Shown piece by piece: positions 1 to 8,575 of a stretch of DNA of 64,000 nucleotides. Both the position numbers and the translations under genes were made by a program. The number at the start of each line of letters is the position of its first letter. The stretch's first letter is position 1. The notes beneath the pieces were generated by a model, which saw only the letters and a list, made by a program, of their open reading frames with translations, had not been told where the DNA came from and did not search any database. The stretch comes from CAZJLP01 sp964546955 (GTDB lineage: Bacteria; Verrucomicrobiota; Verrucomicrobiia; Opitutales; Opitutaceae). Where the stretch lies: NCBI GenBank assembly GCA_964546955.1, contig CAZJLP010000016.1:20208-84207 (forward strand), written 5' to 3'.

Positions 1-1200
1 AGTACCGAGGTAGTAGGGATCGCTGCGTGTGCCGCCCACCGAGAGGTCGATCGCCTGGGTCACGGTCCGCGGCTGGGCGACGTCGACCGAATCGATACCG
101 GCGATTGCGTTGGGACTGCCAATCGTGCCCAGGCGCGAGAGGAAGCTGTCCGGCGTGCCGAGCCAGCGCTCCGTGTACCCGATGTAGCCTGCGCCTTCGA
201 GATTGAGCTGGGTGTTGGACGAGATGGCCCGGTCGCTGTCGAGCACGACGACGGAATTCAAAACGTTCAAAGCGCCCTTGAAAGTATTGGTTCCCCTCAG
301 CACCAGAGTCAGCGGTATACCCCGGGCCGACCGCACCAGCACGTTATTGCTGCGGGCGGTCAGATTGCTTTCGACGTAGAGCGTGCCGCCGCCGTTGCCG
401 AACAGATAGTCGCCGCCTTGCGCCGCCTTGATTTCCCCGGTTACCCGTGCCGCGGTTTGTGACCCGAGGCCCGCGAAGGAGCCGAGCTCGCTCACGTCGA
501 TTTGTCCGGTGAACGTCCCCACGGCTTGGCCGGGATCGGCGTCGAGACCGATCGTCCCAAAGAAGGCAGAAGGATCGATCCGATCGATCAGCGAGGCTTG
601 TAGATTGTCGGAGAAGGTCGCTCCTACGTAACCCCTGGCGCTCGACTCGATTTGGCCGACCAAAGGCACGGAGAGGCTATTTCCAAACACGACAGAGCCC
701 TCGGTCACACGCGTCCCGCCGGTGTAAAGCGTGAGGCCGTTGAAGCGAAGCGTGCCGTTTCCGACCTTCGTCAGGCCATGGTGGCCGGCGACGAGACCAT
801 CGATCGCCAGAGTGCCTCCGTTTGAAACGTCGACGGTTTGGGGCGCTTTGAGGTCGAGCCACACGTTGCCGCCGACCTGCGTGAGACCGCCGCCAGCCGA
901 GGTCAGGCCGTTCTTAACGCCGATGATGGCGAAAACCGGCGTGTTGAAACTGTAGCTCTTGCCCGGTGTATTCTGAAACTGGATCTCGGAAACCTGGACG
1001 GAAAAAGGGACCGTGATCGCTCCAGCACCTGTGTCCGTGAAAACGACCGTGGCCGATCCGTCATTCGGCGGCACCACGCCTCCCACCCAGTTGCCCGGGT
1101 TGTACAGCTGCCGATCGCCTGCGGCACCGCTCCACGTAAACGTGGCGGCCGACGCAGAAGTCACGGCGCAATAAATGAGGAGTAGGCGCAAAAAGCGCAT
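1..1200 (-). CDS. Autotransporter-associated beta-strand repeat protein, C-terminus beyond window
   Basis: An open frame of 400 codons reads leftward from an ATG at 1200 and leaves the window without a stop. Residues 1 to about 18 form a signal peptide ending S-A-S-A-A. The rest is Gly/Thr/Asn/Val-rich with short alternating strands. One segment, G-T-L-R-F-N-G-L-T-L-Y-T-G-G-T, closely resembles the autotransporter-associated beta-strand repeat (consensus like GTLTLSGTNTYTGGT), and a second, weaker unit lies near L-V-L-R-G-T-N-T-F-K-G. Such proteins are exported or surface beta-helices that are abundant in Verrucomicrobiota; their individual functions are mostly unknown. The missing C-terminus would show whether it ends in a PEP-CTERM anchor or an autotransporter barrel. 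The call is firm for the repeat family; function is not known. Confidence 0.82.
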   Translation of the reverse strand, partial: MRFLRLLLIYCAVTSASAATFTWSGAAGDRQLYNPGNWVGGVVPPNDGSATVVFTDTGAGAITVPFSVQVSEIQFQNTPGKSYSFNTPVFAIIGVKNGLTSAGGGLTQVGGNVWLDLKAPQTVDVSNGGTLAIDGLVAGHHGLTKVGNGTLRFNGLTLYTGGTRVTEGSVVFGNSLSVPLVGQIESSARGYVGATFSDNLQASLIDRIDPSAFFGTIGLDADPGQAVGTFTGQIDVSELGSFAGLGSQTAARVTGEIKAAQGGDYLFGNGGGTLYVESNLTARSNNVLVRSARGIPLTLVLRGTNTFKGALNVLNSVVVLDSDRAISSNTQLNLEGAGYIGYTERWLGTPDSFLSRLGTIGSPNAIAGIDSVDVAQPRTVTQAIDLSVGGTRSDPYYLGT

Positions 1201-1602
1201 GCTAGGGGTTAAGCCCCACTTGCTATCGGCTTGCAAGCAGCTAAATGGTTGGTGGCCGGAGTTTCAGACCGGTTTTACGGACGGAAAAGCCCGGTTCCGC
1301 GAAGCGAAACCGGGCTTCCACTTGCACCACAGGGCTTGGACTCTGCGGAAGGGGGGAAAGGGTTAGCGAGGAACGGATCACGGAAGCCCCTGAGGGTGCC
1401 TTCCTTAAATTCCGGCGATTTCCGGAAATTGCAAGTCGCACTCCGCTTAATTGGAGCGGTTTCCTCGAACAACCTGACAAACCTCTGACCTTATCACCAG
1501 TGGATCAGGACCTCGGAAAAATCAGTGGACGTCATCTATTCGATGACGCCTTTCTGGATTTTTCGTCAGCTTATGGTATACGAACCTATCTCCTCACCGA
1601 GT
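1201..1602. other. Intergenic region upstream of the beta-strand repeat gene
   Basis: About 400 bases separate the repeat protein from the esterase, both on the minus strand. I see one strong hairpin (1287-1317) and otherwise no convincing gene. Short open frames here have no recognisable protein features. The promoter of the repeat protein probably lies between the hairpin and 1200. Confidence 0.5.
1287..1317 (-). terminator. Probable rho-independent terminator
   Basis: The arms AAGCCCGGTT (1287-1296) and AACCGGGCTT (1308-1317) are exact inverted repeats around an 11-base loop. Read on the minus strand the stem is followed by a short T run. It lies downstream of the esterase gene and upstream of the repeat-protein gene, so it would separate the two transcripts. 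The T run is short, so confidence is moderate. Confidence 0.5.
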
Positions 1603-2220
1603 TCAAAGCAGAGGCCGGAGATATTTCCAGGTCGTTTCGGCCATGATCCGATGTCCTTCCGCGGTCGGATGAACTCCGTCGGGCTGGTTGAGCTCCGTCT
1701 TTCCCCCCACTTGATCGAGCACAAACGGAATCAAGGTGACCTTGTTTTTTTCAGCCAGGGCGGGGAAGAGCGACGCGAAAGCTTTGGTGTATTCAGGCCC
1801 GTGCGACGTCGGCATCATCATCCCGGCCAGCACCACTTTGACCCCCGGAAATTTTGCGCGCACACGGTCGATAATGACCTGCAAATTTTCCTGAGTCTTG
1901 GCCGGTGGCACGCCGCGGAGGCCGTCATTGGCGCCCAATTCCAGCACAAACACATCCACCGGCTGGCGCAGGACCCAGTCCAGGCGACGCATGCCGCCCG
2001 CCGAGGTGTCGCCGCTCACCCCCGCGTTGACGACCCGGTAAGGGAGTTTCTCCCCTTGAATCTTCTTCTGGATCACTCCGGGAAAGGCGTCCGCCGGGTC
2101 CTCCAGGCCGTAACCGGCCGTAAGGCTGTCTCCGAAGAAGAGGATCGTTTTCGTGGGAGCGCCCTGCACGGCGAGGGTCATGCCCAAGAGGAAAAAAAGC
2201 CACGGCACTGCGTTCATCAT
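1603..2220 (-). CDS. tesA: SGNH/GDSL esterase, TesA-like (arylesterase / lysophospholipase)
   Basis: This 205-residue protein has a signal peptide (about residues 1-20, ending V-Q-G-A) and all the SGNH blocks: F-G-D-S-L with the catalytic Ser near residue 31, the block-II Gly near V-S-G-D-T, G-A-N-D-G-L-R-G (Asn block), and D-G-V-H-P near the C-terminus with the catalytic Asp and His. The G-A-N-D-G-L-R-G block is very close to E. coli TesA, a periplasmic thioesterase/lysophospholipase I. The gene is divergent from an FtsX-type permease at 2317, the same arrangement as E. coli tesA versus ybbA-ybbP, which supports the orthology. The natural substrate cannot be read from sequence. Confidence 0.88.
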   Translation of the reverse strand: MMNAVPWLFFLLGMTLAVQGAPTKTILFFGDSLTAGYGLEDPADAFPGVIQKKIQGEKLPYRVVNAGVSGDTSAGGMRRLDWVLRQPVDVFVLELGANDGLRGVPPAKTQENLQVIIDRVRAKFPGVKVVLAGMMMPTSHGPEYTKAFASLFPALAEKNKVTLIPFVLDQVGGKTELNQPDGVHPTAEGHRIMAETTWKYLRPLL

Positions 2221-2316
2221 TTGCGTATATGGGACTCACCGCTTTCTTCGCGGTGCCGCATGTGTATCCAATTTCCTTCGAAAATCGAGCGGATCCCGGA
2301 CAGCTGAACTTGGCAC

Positions 2317-4851
2317 ATGGGTTTTATCCTAAAAATGGCCTGGCGCGATTCGCGCCTTTCGCGCCGCCGCCTGGTGCTCTACTCGTTTTCGATCGTGTTG
2401 GGGATCGCGGCGTTGGTGGCCATCGGCTCCTTCAGCGCCAACCTGCGCCTGTCGATCGACGATCAGGCGAAGGGATTATTGGGCGCGGATTTTGCGGTCG
2501 AATCGCGGCAGGCGCTTCCGCCGGAAGCGAAGCCGTACTTTGACACACTCGGCGTGGCTCGTGCCCGCGAAATGGCGCTGTCCTCCATGATCGTATTCCC
2601 CGGCTCGAACGGCCAGACGAGGCTGGTGTCGATCCGGGCGCTCGAGCCGTCGTATCCATTCTATGGTGACTTCCTTACCGTGCCGGCGGACGCACCGCAG
2701 CGGCTTCACGCGCCCGGCGGGGGGGGCGCCGTCTTGGAGGAAACGCTCATGGCGCAGTTCGGGGTGAAAGTAGGCGACCCGGTAAAAATCGGCGACAAAG
2801 TGTTCCAGGTCGTCGGAGCCCTCAGGAAAATGCCCGGAGACCAGGCTGCCCTCGCTCTCCTCGCGCCCCGCGTTTACATCGCGTTCGACGATCTCGCCGC
2901 CACGGGCCTGGCCGGGGCGGGCAGCCTTGTGCGCCATCGCATTTTCTACCGGCTGGCGCCGGGAGTGAACGCGGAAGCGCTTCGGCTGGAACTGCGGGAG
3001 CGATACCGCCCGCTGCGGCTGAGATTCGACACCGTCGAGAGCCGCAAACGGGACCTGGGGCGCGCTCTCGGCAACGTGAATTCGTTTCTGACACTCATTG
3101 GTTTTTGCGCGCTGTTCCTCGGAGCGATCGGCGTCGCCAGCGCGATTCACGTCTACGTGCGACAAAAGATCGGCACGGTCGCGATTCTCCGCTGCCTGGG
3201 TGCGAGCGCCCGGCAAAGCTTTGCCGTCTACCTCCTGCAGGGCCTTGCGCTCGGCGTTTTCGGCGCGGTCGTCGGCGCGGCCGTGGGGGTGGCGGTGCAG
3301 CTGGCGCTGCCCGGCCTTGCCCGCGATTTCCTTCCCTTCGATGTGGCCTTCACGGTCTCGTGGGCGGCCGTTGCGCAGGGAATGGGAGCCGGACTCGCGA
3401 TCTGCCTCCTTTTCACGCTGCTCCCCTTGCTTTCGGTGCGGAGGATTCCCCCTCTCGCCGCGCTGCGCTCCTCCGTGGTCGATCAAAATGGAGGGAGAGA
3501 CCCGTGGCGAATGGTCCTTTTTTCGATCATCGTCGCGGCGGTTGCGGCCTTCGGCGTCTGGCAAACCGGGCAATGGCGTTTGGGGCTAGGCTTCACCGGC
3601 ATGCTGGCGGTCACGTTTGGCCTCCTCGCCGGGTTGGCGCGGGTCGTGGCCTGGGCCGCGCGTCGATTTTTCCCTCGCAAAGCGTCCTACGTTTGGCGGC
3701 AGGGAATTTCCAATCTCCACCGACCCAACAATCGTACGGTCCTCCTTTTGCTCTCGCTCGGGCTCGGCACGTTTCTGCTCCTGACGTTAGCCCTGACCCG
3801 CGAAACCCTCCTAGCCGAGGTGCGGCTGTCGGGCGGTAGCGATCGTCCGAATCTGATGTTTTTTGATATTCAGGACGATCAAATTGGCCCTCTCAACGAC
3901 CTGCTCGCCAACGCGAGATCTCCAATCCGCGCCCAGGCCCCGGTCGTCACGATGCGGATTCGCGCGGTCAATGGCCGCACGGTGGAAGACCTGCTCAAGG
4001 ATAATCGCGATCGGATCCCGGGATGGACCTTGCGCCGCGAGTACCGGAGTACATTCCGGGAGGGGCTGGGGTCGACCGAAAAACTGATCGCGGGCGAATG
4101 GGTCCCGGCCTTCGATCCAGCGACCGGCGAGGACGTGCCGATCTCCATCGAGGAAGGGTTGGCGAAAGATATGCAGCTCAAGCTGGGCGATCGAATTGAA
4201 TGGGATGTGCAGGGCCTGCCCATGACGACGCGCATTCGGAGCCTGCGCGCCGTCGAATGGCAACGGCTTCAGCCTAATTTTTTCGTCGTTTTTCCGAGGG
4301 GAGTGCTCGAGGCCGCGCCCAAGTTCTACCTGGCTTCGAGCCGGGCCGAGACACCGGCCGATTCCGCTCGGGTCCAGCAGGCCGTGGTGCAGGCGTTTCC
4401 GAACATCTCTGCCATCGATCTCTCCCTGATTCTGCAAACGCTCGATAACATCTTCACCAAAGTGGAGTACGTCGTGCGTTTCATGGCGTTGTTCACGGTG
4501 GCAACGGGTGCTTTGGTCCTGGCGGGTGCCGTGATGACAGGTCGTTTTCAGCGCATCAGAGAGACGGTCTTGTTGAGAACGCTGGGCGCGACCCGCCGGC
4601 AGCTGATCCGAATCCAGCTGGTGGAATACGCCGCCCTCGGTTTTCTCGGAGCTTTGACCGGCGGGGCGCTCGCGTTTGTGAGCACGGCTCTGCTGGCAGT
4701 ATTCGTCTTTGAGACGCCGGTTGTAGCGCCGGCCGGCTATCTCGCGGCGGCGGCGGGGGGTGTCACGCTGCTCACGGTGGCTACGGGATTCATCGCGAAT
4801 CGAGGCGTGGCCACCCATCCCCCGCTGGAGGTCCTGCGACACGAGACCTGA
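2317..4851 (+). CDS. Large FtsX-family ABC transporter permease (YbbP-like)
   Basis: This 844-residue membrane protein has an N-terminal membrane segment (about 18-40), a MacB-like extracytoplasmic region, a first FtsX domain with three membrane spans (about 255-380), two central spans (about 395-440), a second helix and extracytoplasmic region, and a C-terminal FtsX domain (about 715-840) with the typical E-T-V-L-L-R-T-L-G-A-T-R sequence. This two-FtsX layout matches YbbP (roughly 800 residues). Such permeases normally work with an ABC ATPase (YbbA), often in lipid or lipoprotein handling. No ATPase is encoded on either side: tesA lies 97 bases upstream and slyD follows. The ATPase must be elsewhere or absent. 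The ATG at 2317 gives the complete first helix. Confidence 0.85.
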   Translation: MGFILKMAWRDSRLSRRRLVLYSFSIVLGIAALVAIGSFSANLRLSIDDQAKGLLGADFAVESRQALPPEAKPYFDTLGVARAREMALSSMIVFPGSNGQTRLVSIRALEPSYPFYGDFLTVPADAPQRLHAPGGGGAVLEETLMAQFGVKVGDPVKIGDKVFQVVGALRKMPGDQAALALLAPRVYIAFDDLAATGLAGAGSLVRHRIFYRLAPGVNAEALRLELRERYRPLRLRFDTVESRKRDLGRALGNVNSFLTLIGFCALFLGAIGVASAIHVYVRQKIGTVAILRCLGASARQSFAVYLLQGLALGVFGAVVGAAVGVAVQLALPGLARDFLPFDVAFTVSWAAVAQGMGAGLAICLLFTLLPLLSVRRIPPLAALRSSVVDQNGGRDPWRMVLFSIIVAAVAAFGVWQTGQWRLGLGFTGMLAVTFGLLAGLARVVAWAARRFFPRKASYVWRQGISNLHRPNNRTVLLLLSLGLGTFLLLTLALTRETLLAEVRLSGGSDRPNLMFFDIQDDQIGPLNDLLANARSPIRAQAPVVTMRIRAVNGRTVEDLLKDNRDRIPGWTLRREYRSTFREGLGSTEKLIAGEWVPAFDPATGEDVPISIEEGLAKDMQLKLGDRIEWDVQGLPMTTRIRSLRAVEWQRLQPNFFVVFPRGVLEAAPKFYLASSRAETPADSARVQQAVVQAFPNISAIDLSLILQTLDNIFTKVEYVVRFMALFTVATGALVLAGAVMTGRFQRIRETVLLRTLGATRRQLIRIQLVEYAALGFLGALTGGALAFVSTALLAVFVFETPVVAPAGYLAAAAGGVTLLTVATGFIANRGVATHPPLEVLRHET

Positions 4852-4914
4852 CCCACCGGTTTCGAGTCACTTGATACTTGTCACTGCCTGCGTTTCCGGA
4901 GCACCTTTTTCTTC

Positions 4915-5406
4915 ATGTCCCGACACGTCGTCACGTTCCATTATACCTTGCGCGATCCGCAGGGGCAGCTGCTCGACACCTCCGCGGGTGGCGAGCCGAT
5001 CCAATACCTCGAGGGCGCGGGGCAGATCATCGATGGCCTCGACGAGCAGCTCCGCGGCGCCTCTACCGGCACGAAACAACGCGTGGTGGTTCCGGCAGCC
5101 AAGGCGTACGGACTCCGGGACGAGTCGCAGGTCCAGCGCGTGCCGCGCGACTTGCTGCCGATCGAAGGAGAATTGAAGGTCGGCGATCAGTTTCAGACCG
5201 GCCCGGAGCGCTCTGCTCCGGTCGTGCGCGTGGCCGCGATCGACGGTGACCAAGTGCTGCTCGACGCGAACCATCCGCTCGCCGGAGTCGATCTGACTTT
5301 CGACGTCGAGGTCGTCTCCGTGCGTGAAGCCAAGCCGGAGGAACTCGCGCACGGCCATGCCCACGGCTGTGGCAAAGGAAGCTGCGGTTGCCATCCCGAG
5401 CAATGA
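4915..5406 (+). CDS. slyD: FKBP-type peptidyl-prolyl isomerase, SlyD-like
   Basis: The 163-residue product has an FKBP core in two parts around an insert-in-flap chaperone domain (about 72-125), as in SlyD. FKBP signatures are visible: L-D-T-S early, G-A-G-Q-I-I-D-G-L-D-E-Q-L, and A-Y-G-L. The tail (residues 146-163) is rich in His and Cys: H-G-H-A-H-G-C-G-K-G-S-C-G-C-H. That tail resembles the nickel/zinc-binding tail of SlyD that feeds metal to hydrogenase maturation in enterobacteria. A GGAG lies about 12 bases before the ATG. The stop overlaps the start of ppgK by four bases, so the two are translationally coupled. No hydrogenase genes are nearby. Confidence 0.92.
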   Translation: MSRHVVTFHYTLRDPQGQLLDTSAGGEPIQYLEGAGQIIDGLDEQLRGASTGTKQRVVVPAAKAYGLRDESQVQRVPRDLLPIEGELKVGDQFQTGPERSAPVVRVAAIDGDQVLLDANHPLAGVDLTFDVEVVSVREAKPEELAHGHAHGCGKGSCGCHPEQ

Positions 5407-6149
5407 AGGTCCTGGGAATCGATATCGGGGGATCGGCGATCAAAGGCGCGCCGGTCGATGTCGCCACCGGCGAGCTTCTGGCCGAGCGATTTCGGATCGA
5501 AACTCCCGAGCTTGCCACGCCCCGCCGGATGGCCGCGATCGTGGGCGAAATCGCGAATCACTTCAAATGGCGCGGTCCGATCGGGGTGGGTTACCCCGGC
5601 GTCGTTCACGGAACCGTCGCTCGGACTGCCGCCAACGTTCACAAGGGGCTCATCGATTGCGATCTGGGAAAACTCTTCAAGGCTTCGACCGGTTGCACCG
5701 TGAGCGTAGTCAACGACGCCGATGCCGCCGGCATCGCGGAGATGACCTTCGGAGTGGGCGAGGGTTACCGCGGGTCAGTCCTCATCGTCACGCTTGGCAC
5801 CGGGGTGGGGTCGGCCTTATTCTATCGCGGCGTGCTCTTCCCCAATTCGGAACTGGGACATATCATGCTGCCTTCCGCGAAAGACGCGGAGAAGTATATG
5901 GCCGCCTCCGTGCGCAAGAAGCAGGATCTCTCCTGGGCGGAGTGGAGCAAACGTGTGAACGAGTATTTCGCGGTCGTTGAAGCGGTCCTCTGGCCTGAGG
6001 TGATCATCATCGGGGGCGGAGTCAGCGCGAAGAGCGACAAGTTCTTCAAGTACCTCAAAACCCGCGCGAAAGTCGTGGCGGCGGAATTCTGCAACGAGGC
6101 AGGCATTGTCGGAGCGGCCCTCTGGGCCGCGCAACAGCGCGGCCGCTGA
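5403..6149 (+). CDS. ppgK: Polyphosphate glucokinase (ROK family)
   Basis: The ATG at 5403 overlaps the slyD stop (ATGA) and gives a 248-residue protein beginning M-K-V-L-G-I-D-I-G-G-S. That is the normal length and start of PPGK. It matches actinobacterial PpgK along its whole length: G-I-D-I-G-G-S-A-I-K-G phosphate loop, W-R-G-P-I-G-V-G-Y-P-G-V-V, R-T-A-A-N-V, N-D-A-D-A-A-G-I-A-E with the catalytic Asp, L-G-T-G-V-G-S-A, P-N-S-E-L-G-H, and a terminal G-I-V-G-A-A. The enzyme phosphorylates glucose using polyphosphate (or ATP) in the cytoplasm. An upstream in-frame ATG at 5388 lies inside slyD and is less likely. Confidence 0.93.
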   Translation: MKVLGIDIGGSAIKGAPVDVATGELLAERFRIETPELATPRRMAAIVGEIANHFKWRGPIGVGYPGVVHGTVARTAANVHKGLIDCDLGKLFKASTGCTVSVVNDADAAGIAEMTFGVGEGYRGSVLIVTLGTGVGSALFYRGVLFPNSELGHIMLPSAKDAEKYMAASVRKKQDLSWAEWSKRVNEYFAVVEAVLWPEVIIIGGGVSAKSDKFFKYLKTRAKVVAAEFCNEAGIVGAALWAAQQRGR

Positions 6150-6190
6150 GCCGGCCATTGGCTCTTCGGGCCCAGCTCGGCTTTTCACCC

Positions 6191-7192
6191 ATGCCTGCGC
6201 GCGTTTTGATCGTCGGGCAGGGACTCGCCGGGACGTTTTTGGCCTGGGAGTTCTCCCGCGCGGGAATCCCCTTCGATATCGCAGACCGTGGCCATGCGAC
6301 CGCCGCGTCCCGCATCGGAACAGGTATGGTGAATCCGATTACCGGCCAGCGGTTGGTGAAAAGCTGGCGCATCGAGAGCTGGCAAACCGAGGCGCTTCCC
6401 CGGTACCGCGCAATCGAAGAGGCCTTGAGCACAAAACTGGTGCGGCCGATGCGAGTGCGCCGTTTTTTCCGCGACGAGCGCGAACGTTTGGTGTTCGAAC
6501 AAAAGCGGGAACGAGGCGACCTCGCGCCGTTCTTGGTGGACGCCGACGAGGACGGACTATGGATCGGCGGGGCCGCTCACGTCGACCTTCCGGCGCTGCT
6601 CGCCGGCTCTCGGGAGTGGCTGCGGGAAAAGGGACGTCTCGTGGAAGACGAGATTTCCCCGGATCAGATGGAGGGCGACTACAGCCTGGCGATCTTCTGC
6701 ACCGGAGCCGGGATATGCGAACACCTTCCCCACGTCGCGCAGTCCCGGCTCGCACCGGCGAAAGGTCAGGTGCTGCGGCTTCGCCCGGAGGGCTCCACTG
6801 GGTGGACGCACGATCGCGATCTCGTGCTCAATCGCGGCCATTGGGCGCTGCCGTTCGACGATGGCACAGTCAAGGTGGGTGCGACTTTCGAGCGTGAATT
6901 CGACTCGGTCGAGCCGACGGCGGCGGCACGGCGTGAGCTCGAAGCGAGCGCCGCCGCTTTGATCGGCGCTCCTTTTTCAGTGTTGTCGCACGAAGCCGGG
7001 GTCCGCCTGACGACGGCGGACCGGCGTCCCATCCTCGGACGATTGCCAGGGAATCCGGCGCTCGGCGTGTTTAATGGCTTCGGTTCTAAAGGCGCACTGC
7101 TCGTGCCCTGTTTTGCCTCTCATTGGGTGAAGCATCTCCGGGATGGCGCAGGCTTCGACCCCGAAGTCGATGTCGCTCGGTTTCTGAAATAG
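6191..7192 (+). CDS. FAD-dependent oxidoreductase of the DAO family
   Basis: From the ATG at 6191 the product has 333 residues and starts with a Rossmann fold for FAD: V-L-I-V-G-Q-G-L-A-G-T-F-L-A-W-E (GxGxxG near residues 8-13). Near the C-terminus, R-L-T-T-A-D-R-R-P-I-L-G followed by G-F-G-S-K-G is typical of the glycine oxidase / D-amino-acid oxidase / MnmC-type FAD family. Its substrate is not evident. The gene follows ppgK by about 40 bases on the same strand and may be cotranscribed with slyD-ppgK. A TTG at 6158 would extend the product by 11 residues but has no conserved content. Confidence 0.8.
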   Translation: MPARVLIVGQGLAGTFLAWEFSRAGIPFDIADRGHATAASRIGTGMVNPITGQRLVKSWRIESWQTEALPRYRAIEEALSTKLVRPMRVRRFFRDERERLVFEQKRERGDLAPFLVDADEDGLWIGGAAHVDLPALLAGSREWLREKGRLVEDEISPDQMEGDYSLAIFCTGAGICEHLPHVAQSRLAPAKGQVLRLRPEGSTGWTHDRDLVLNRGHWALPFDDGTVKVGATFEREFDSVEPTAAARRELEASAAALIGAPFSVLSHEAGVRLTTADRRPILGRLPGNPALGVFNGFGSKGALLVPCFASHWVKHLRDGAGFDPEVDVARFLK

Positions 7193-7492
7193 CGATGAGC
7201 GTGTCCGATTCGAGACAACGAATTCTCGAAATTTGACACAACCAGAGAGCCCGTCGTTGGCGGGAGATATCGGGAATTGGGTAGATGGGCGTTTTCGCTA
7301 CGGAGTCGGTGCGCCGCGTTGTCTGCCCGAAGTTCGGAGCAACCGTGCCGACGGATTGGCCAGAGGCATCGCCCTACCTCCAAACCGCTCAAGGCTGCGG
7401 CTGTCGCGGAGAGTCCTTTCCGCTCTCGAGGCTCTGCCAGTTCGTTATGCGCTTGTCTGCTGGCGGGATTGGGGCGAAGAACGCTCGCTCCC
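7193..7492. other. Intergenic region upstream of the histidine kinase
   Basis: This 300-base stretch separates the FAD oxidoreductase from the LytS-like kinase. The kinase frame stays open upstream through it, but the translation is basic and low in hydrophobicity, unlike the membrane helix that begins at 7493. It is therefore probably leader or promoter DNA. No clear hairpin or operator was recognised. Confidence 0.4.
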
Positions 7493-8575
7493 ATGTACAG
7501 TCGACTCGGCAAATGGCTCCTCCTTCTGGGATTCTGGGCGTTTGTCGGTTTTGTGCTTTCGCTCGAGAACTATTTCAATATCCGGGTGCTGGCGCCCGAA
7601 GTAAACTTCTCTCAGGTCGTTGTACCCCAATATATCAGGGCCATCTACTGGGCGTTGCTCTCGCCGCTGGTCCTTGTGCTGCGCATGCGTGTTCCGCTCA
7701 GCCGCGGCCGCTGGGTCGGAGGAATCGCGTTCCACGCCGCGGTCAGCTTTCTCGTCATGGCTGTCTTCTACCTCGGCCGCATGAGTTTTGTCATGGCTGA
7801 CATGATGAAAGCAGGCGAGTCGCTCCACGATTTCTGGACGGTGGCGCGCCGGGGTTTCTTCGGCCGCAATCTCATCGATATGGCGTTCTATTGGGGTGTG
7901 ATCGCTTATGGCTACGGCACCGCCCTGCAGCAGCGCGTGAAGAACGAGGAACTCAAGGCGGCCCAATTGGAGTCGCGCGTCATCGAATCCGAACTGCATG
8001 CGCTCAAGCAGCAGCTTCATCCTCACTTTCTGTTCAATACGATGAACACCATCGCCGTCCTCGTGCGGGAGAGGAAAAACGATGAAGCCGTGCATCTTCT
8101 GGCCCGCTTGAGCTCGCTGCTGCGGATGTCGCTGGAGAGCACCCGTGTCCACGAGGTGACGCTGCGGCAGGAAATGGAGTTCCTCGAACAATACCTCGAA
8201 ATCCAAAAAGCACGCTTTCTCGATCGGCTGACGGTCAAGACCGACGTTTCGTCCGACGCCCTCGACGCGCGGGTTCCCAATTTGCTCCTCCAGCCGCTGG
8301 TCGAGAACGCCATCCTGCACGGGATCGCCCCGAAAAACTCTCCCGGGACGGTCGAGGTCCGCGCGCGAGTGTCGGACGGGCGGCTGTACATCGAGGTGTG
8401 CGACGACGGCGCGGGTATCTCGCCCGCGCGCGATCCGGCAAGGAAAGTGGGTATTGGGCTATCAAATACGCGAGAACGAATCGAAAAAATTTATGGCGAA
8501 AGCGCCGCGCTTGTGCTGAAAAGTGAGCCTGGACGGGGAACCTCCGTTCGCATTGTTTTGCCCTGTCGGACATGA
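7493..8575 (+). CDS. LytS-type sensor histidine kinase
   Basis: The 360-residue protein has four predicted membrane spans in its first 145 residues, a short coiled coil (about 148-175), and the His_kinase (LytS/YehU) domain. The phospho-acceptor block Q-L-H-P-H-F-L-F-N-T-M-N has its His at residue 178. The ATPase half carries L-L-L-Q-P-L-V-E-N-A-I-L-H-G (N box) and D-D-G-A-G-I-S with G-I-G-L-S-N-T-R-E-R. Its stop overlaps the start of the LytTR regulator by four bases, which fixes the pair as one two-component system. The ATG at 7493 is chosen because it starts directly before the first hydrophobic helix. No sensory ligand domain is visible apart from the membrane part. Confidence 0.9.
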   Translation: MYSRLGKWLLLLGFWAFVGFVLSLENYFNIRVLAPEVNFSQVVVPQYIRAIYWALLSPLVLVLRMRVPLSRGRWVGGIAFHAAVSFLVMAVFYLGRMSFVMADMMKAGESLHDFWTVARRGFFGRNLIDMAFYWGVIAYGYGTALQQRVKNEELKAAQLESRVIESELHALKQQLHPHFLFNTMNTIAVLVRERKNDEAVHLLARLSSLLRMSLESTRVHEVTLRQEMEFLEQYLEIQKARFLDRLTVKTDVSSDALDARVPNLLLQPLVENAILHGIAPKNSPGTVEVRARVSDGRLYIEVCDDGAGISPARDPARKVGIGLSNTRERIEKIYGESAALVLKSEPGRGTSVRIVLPCRT

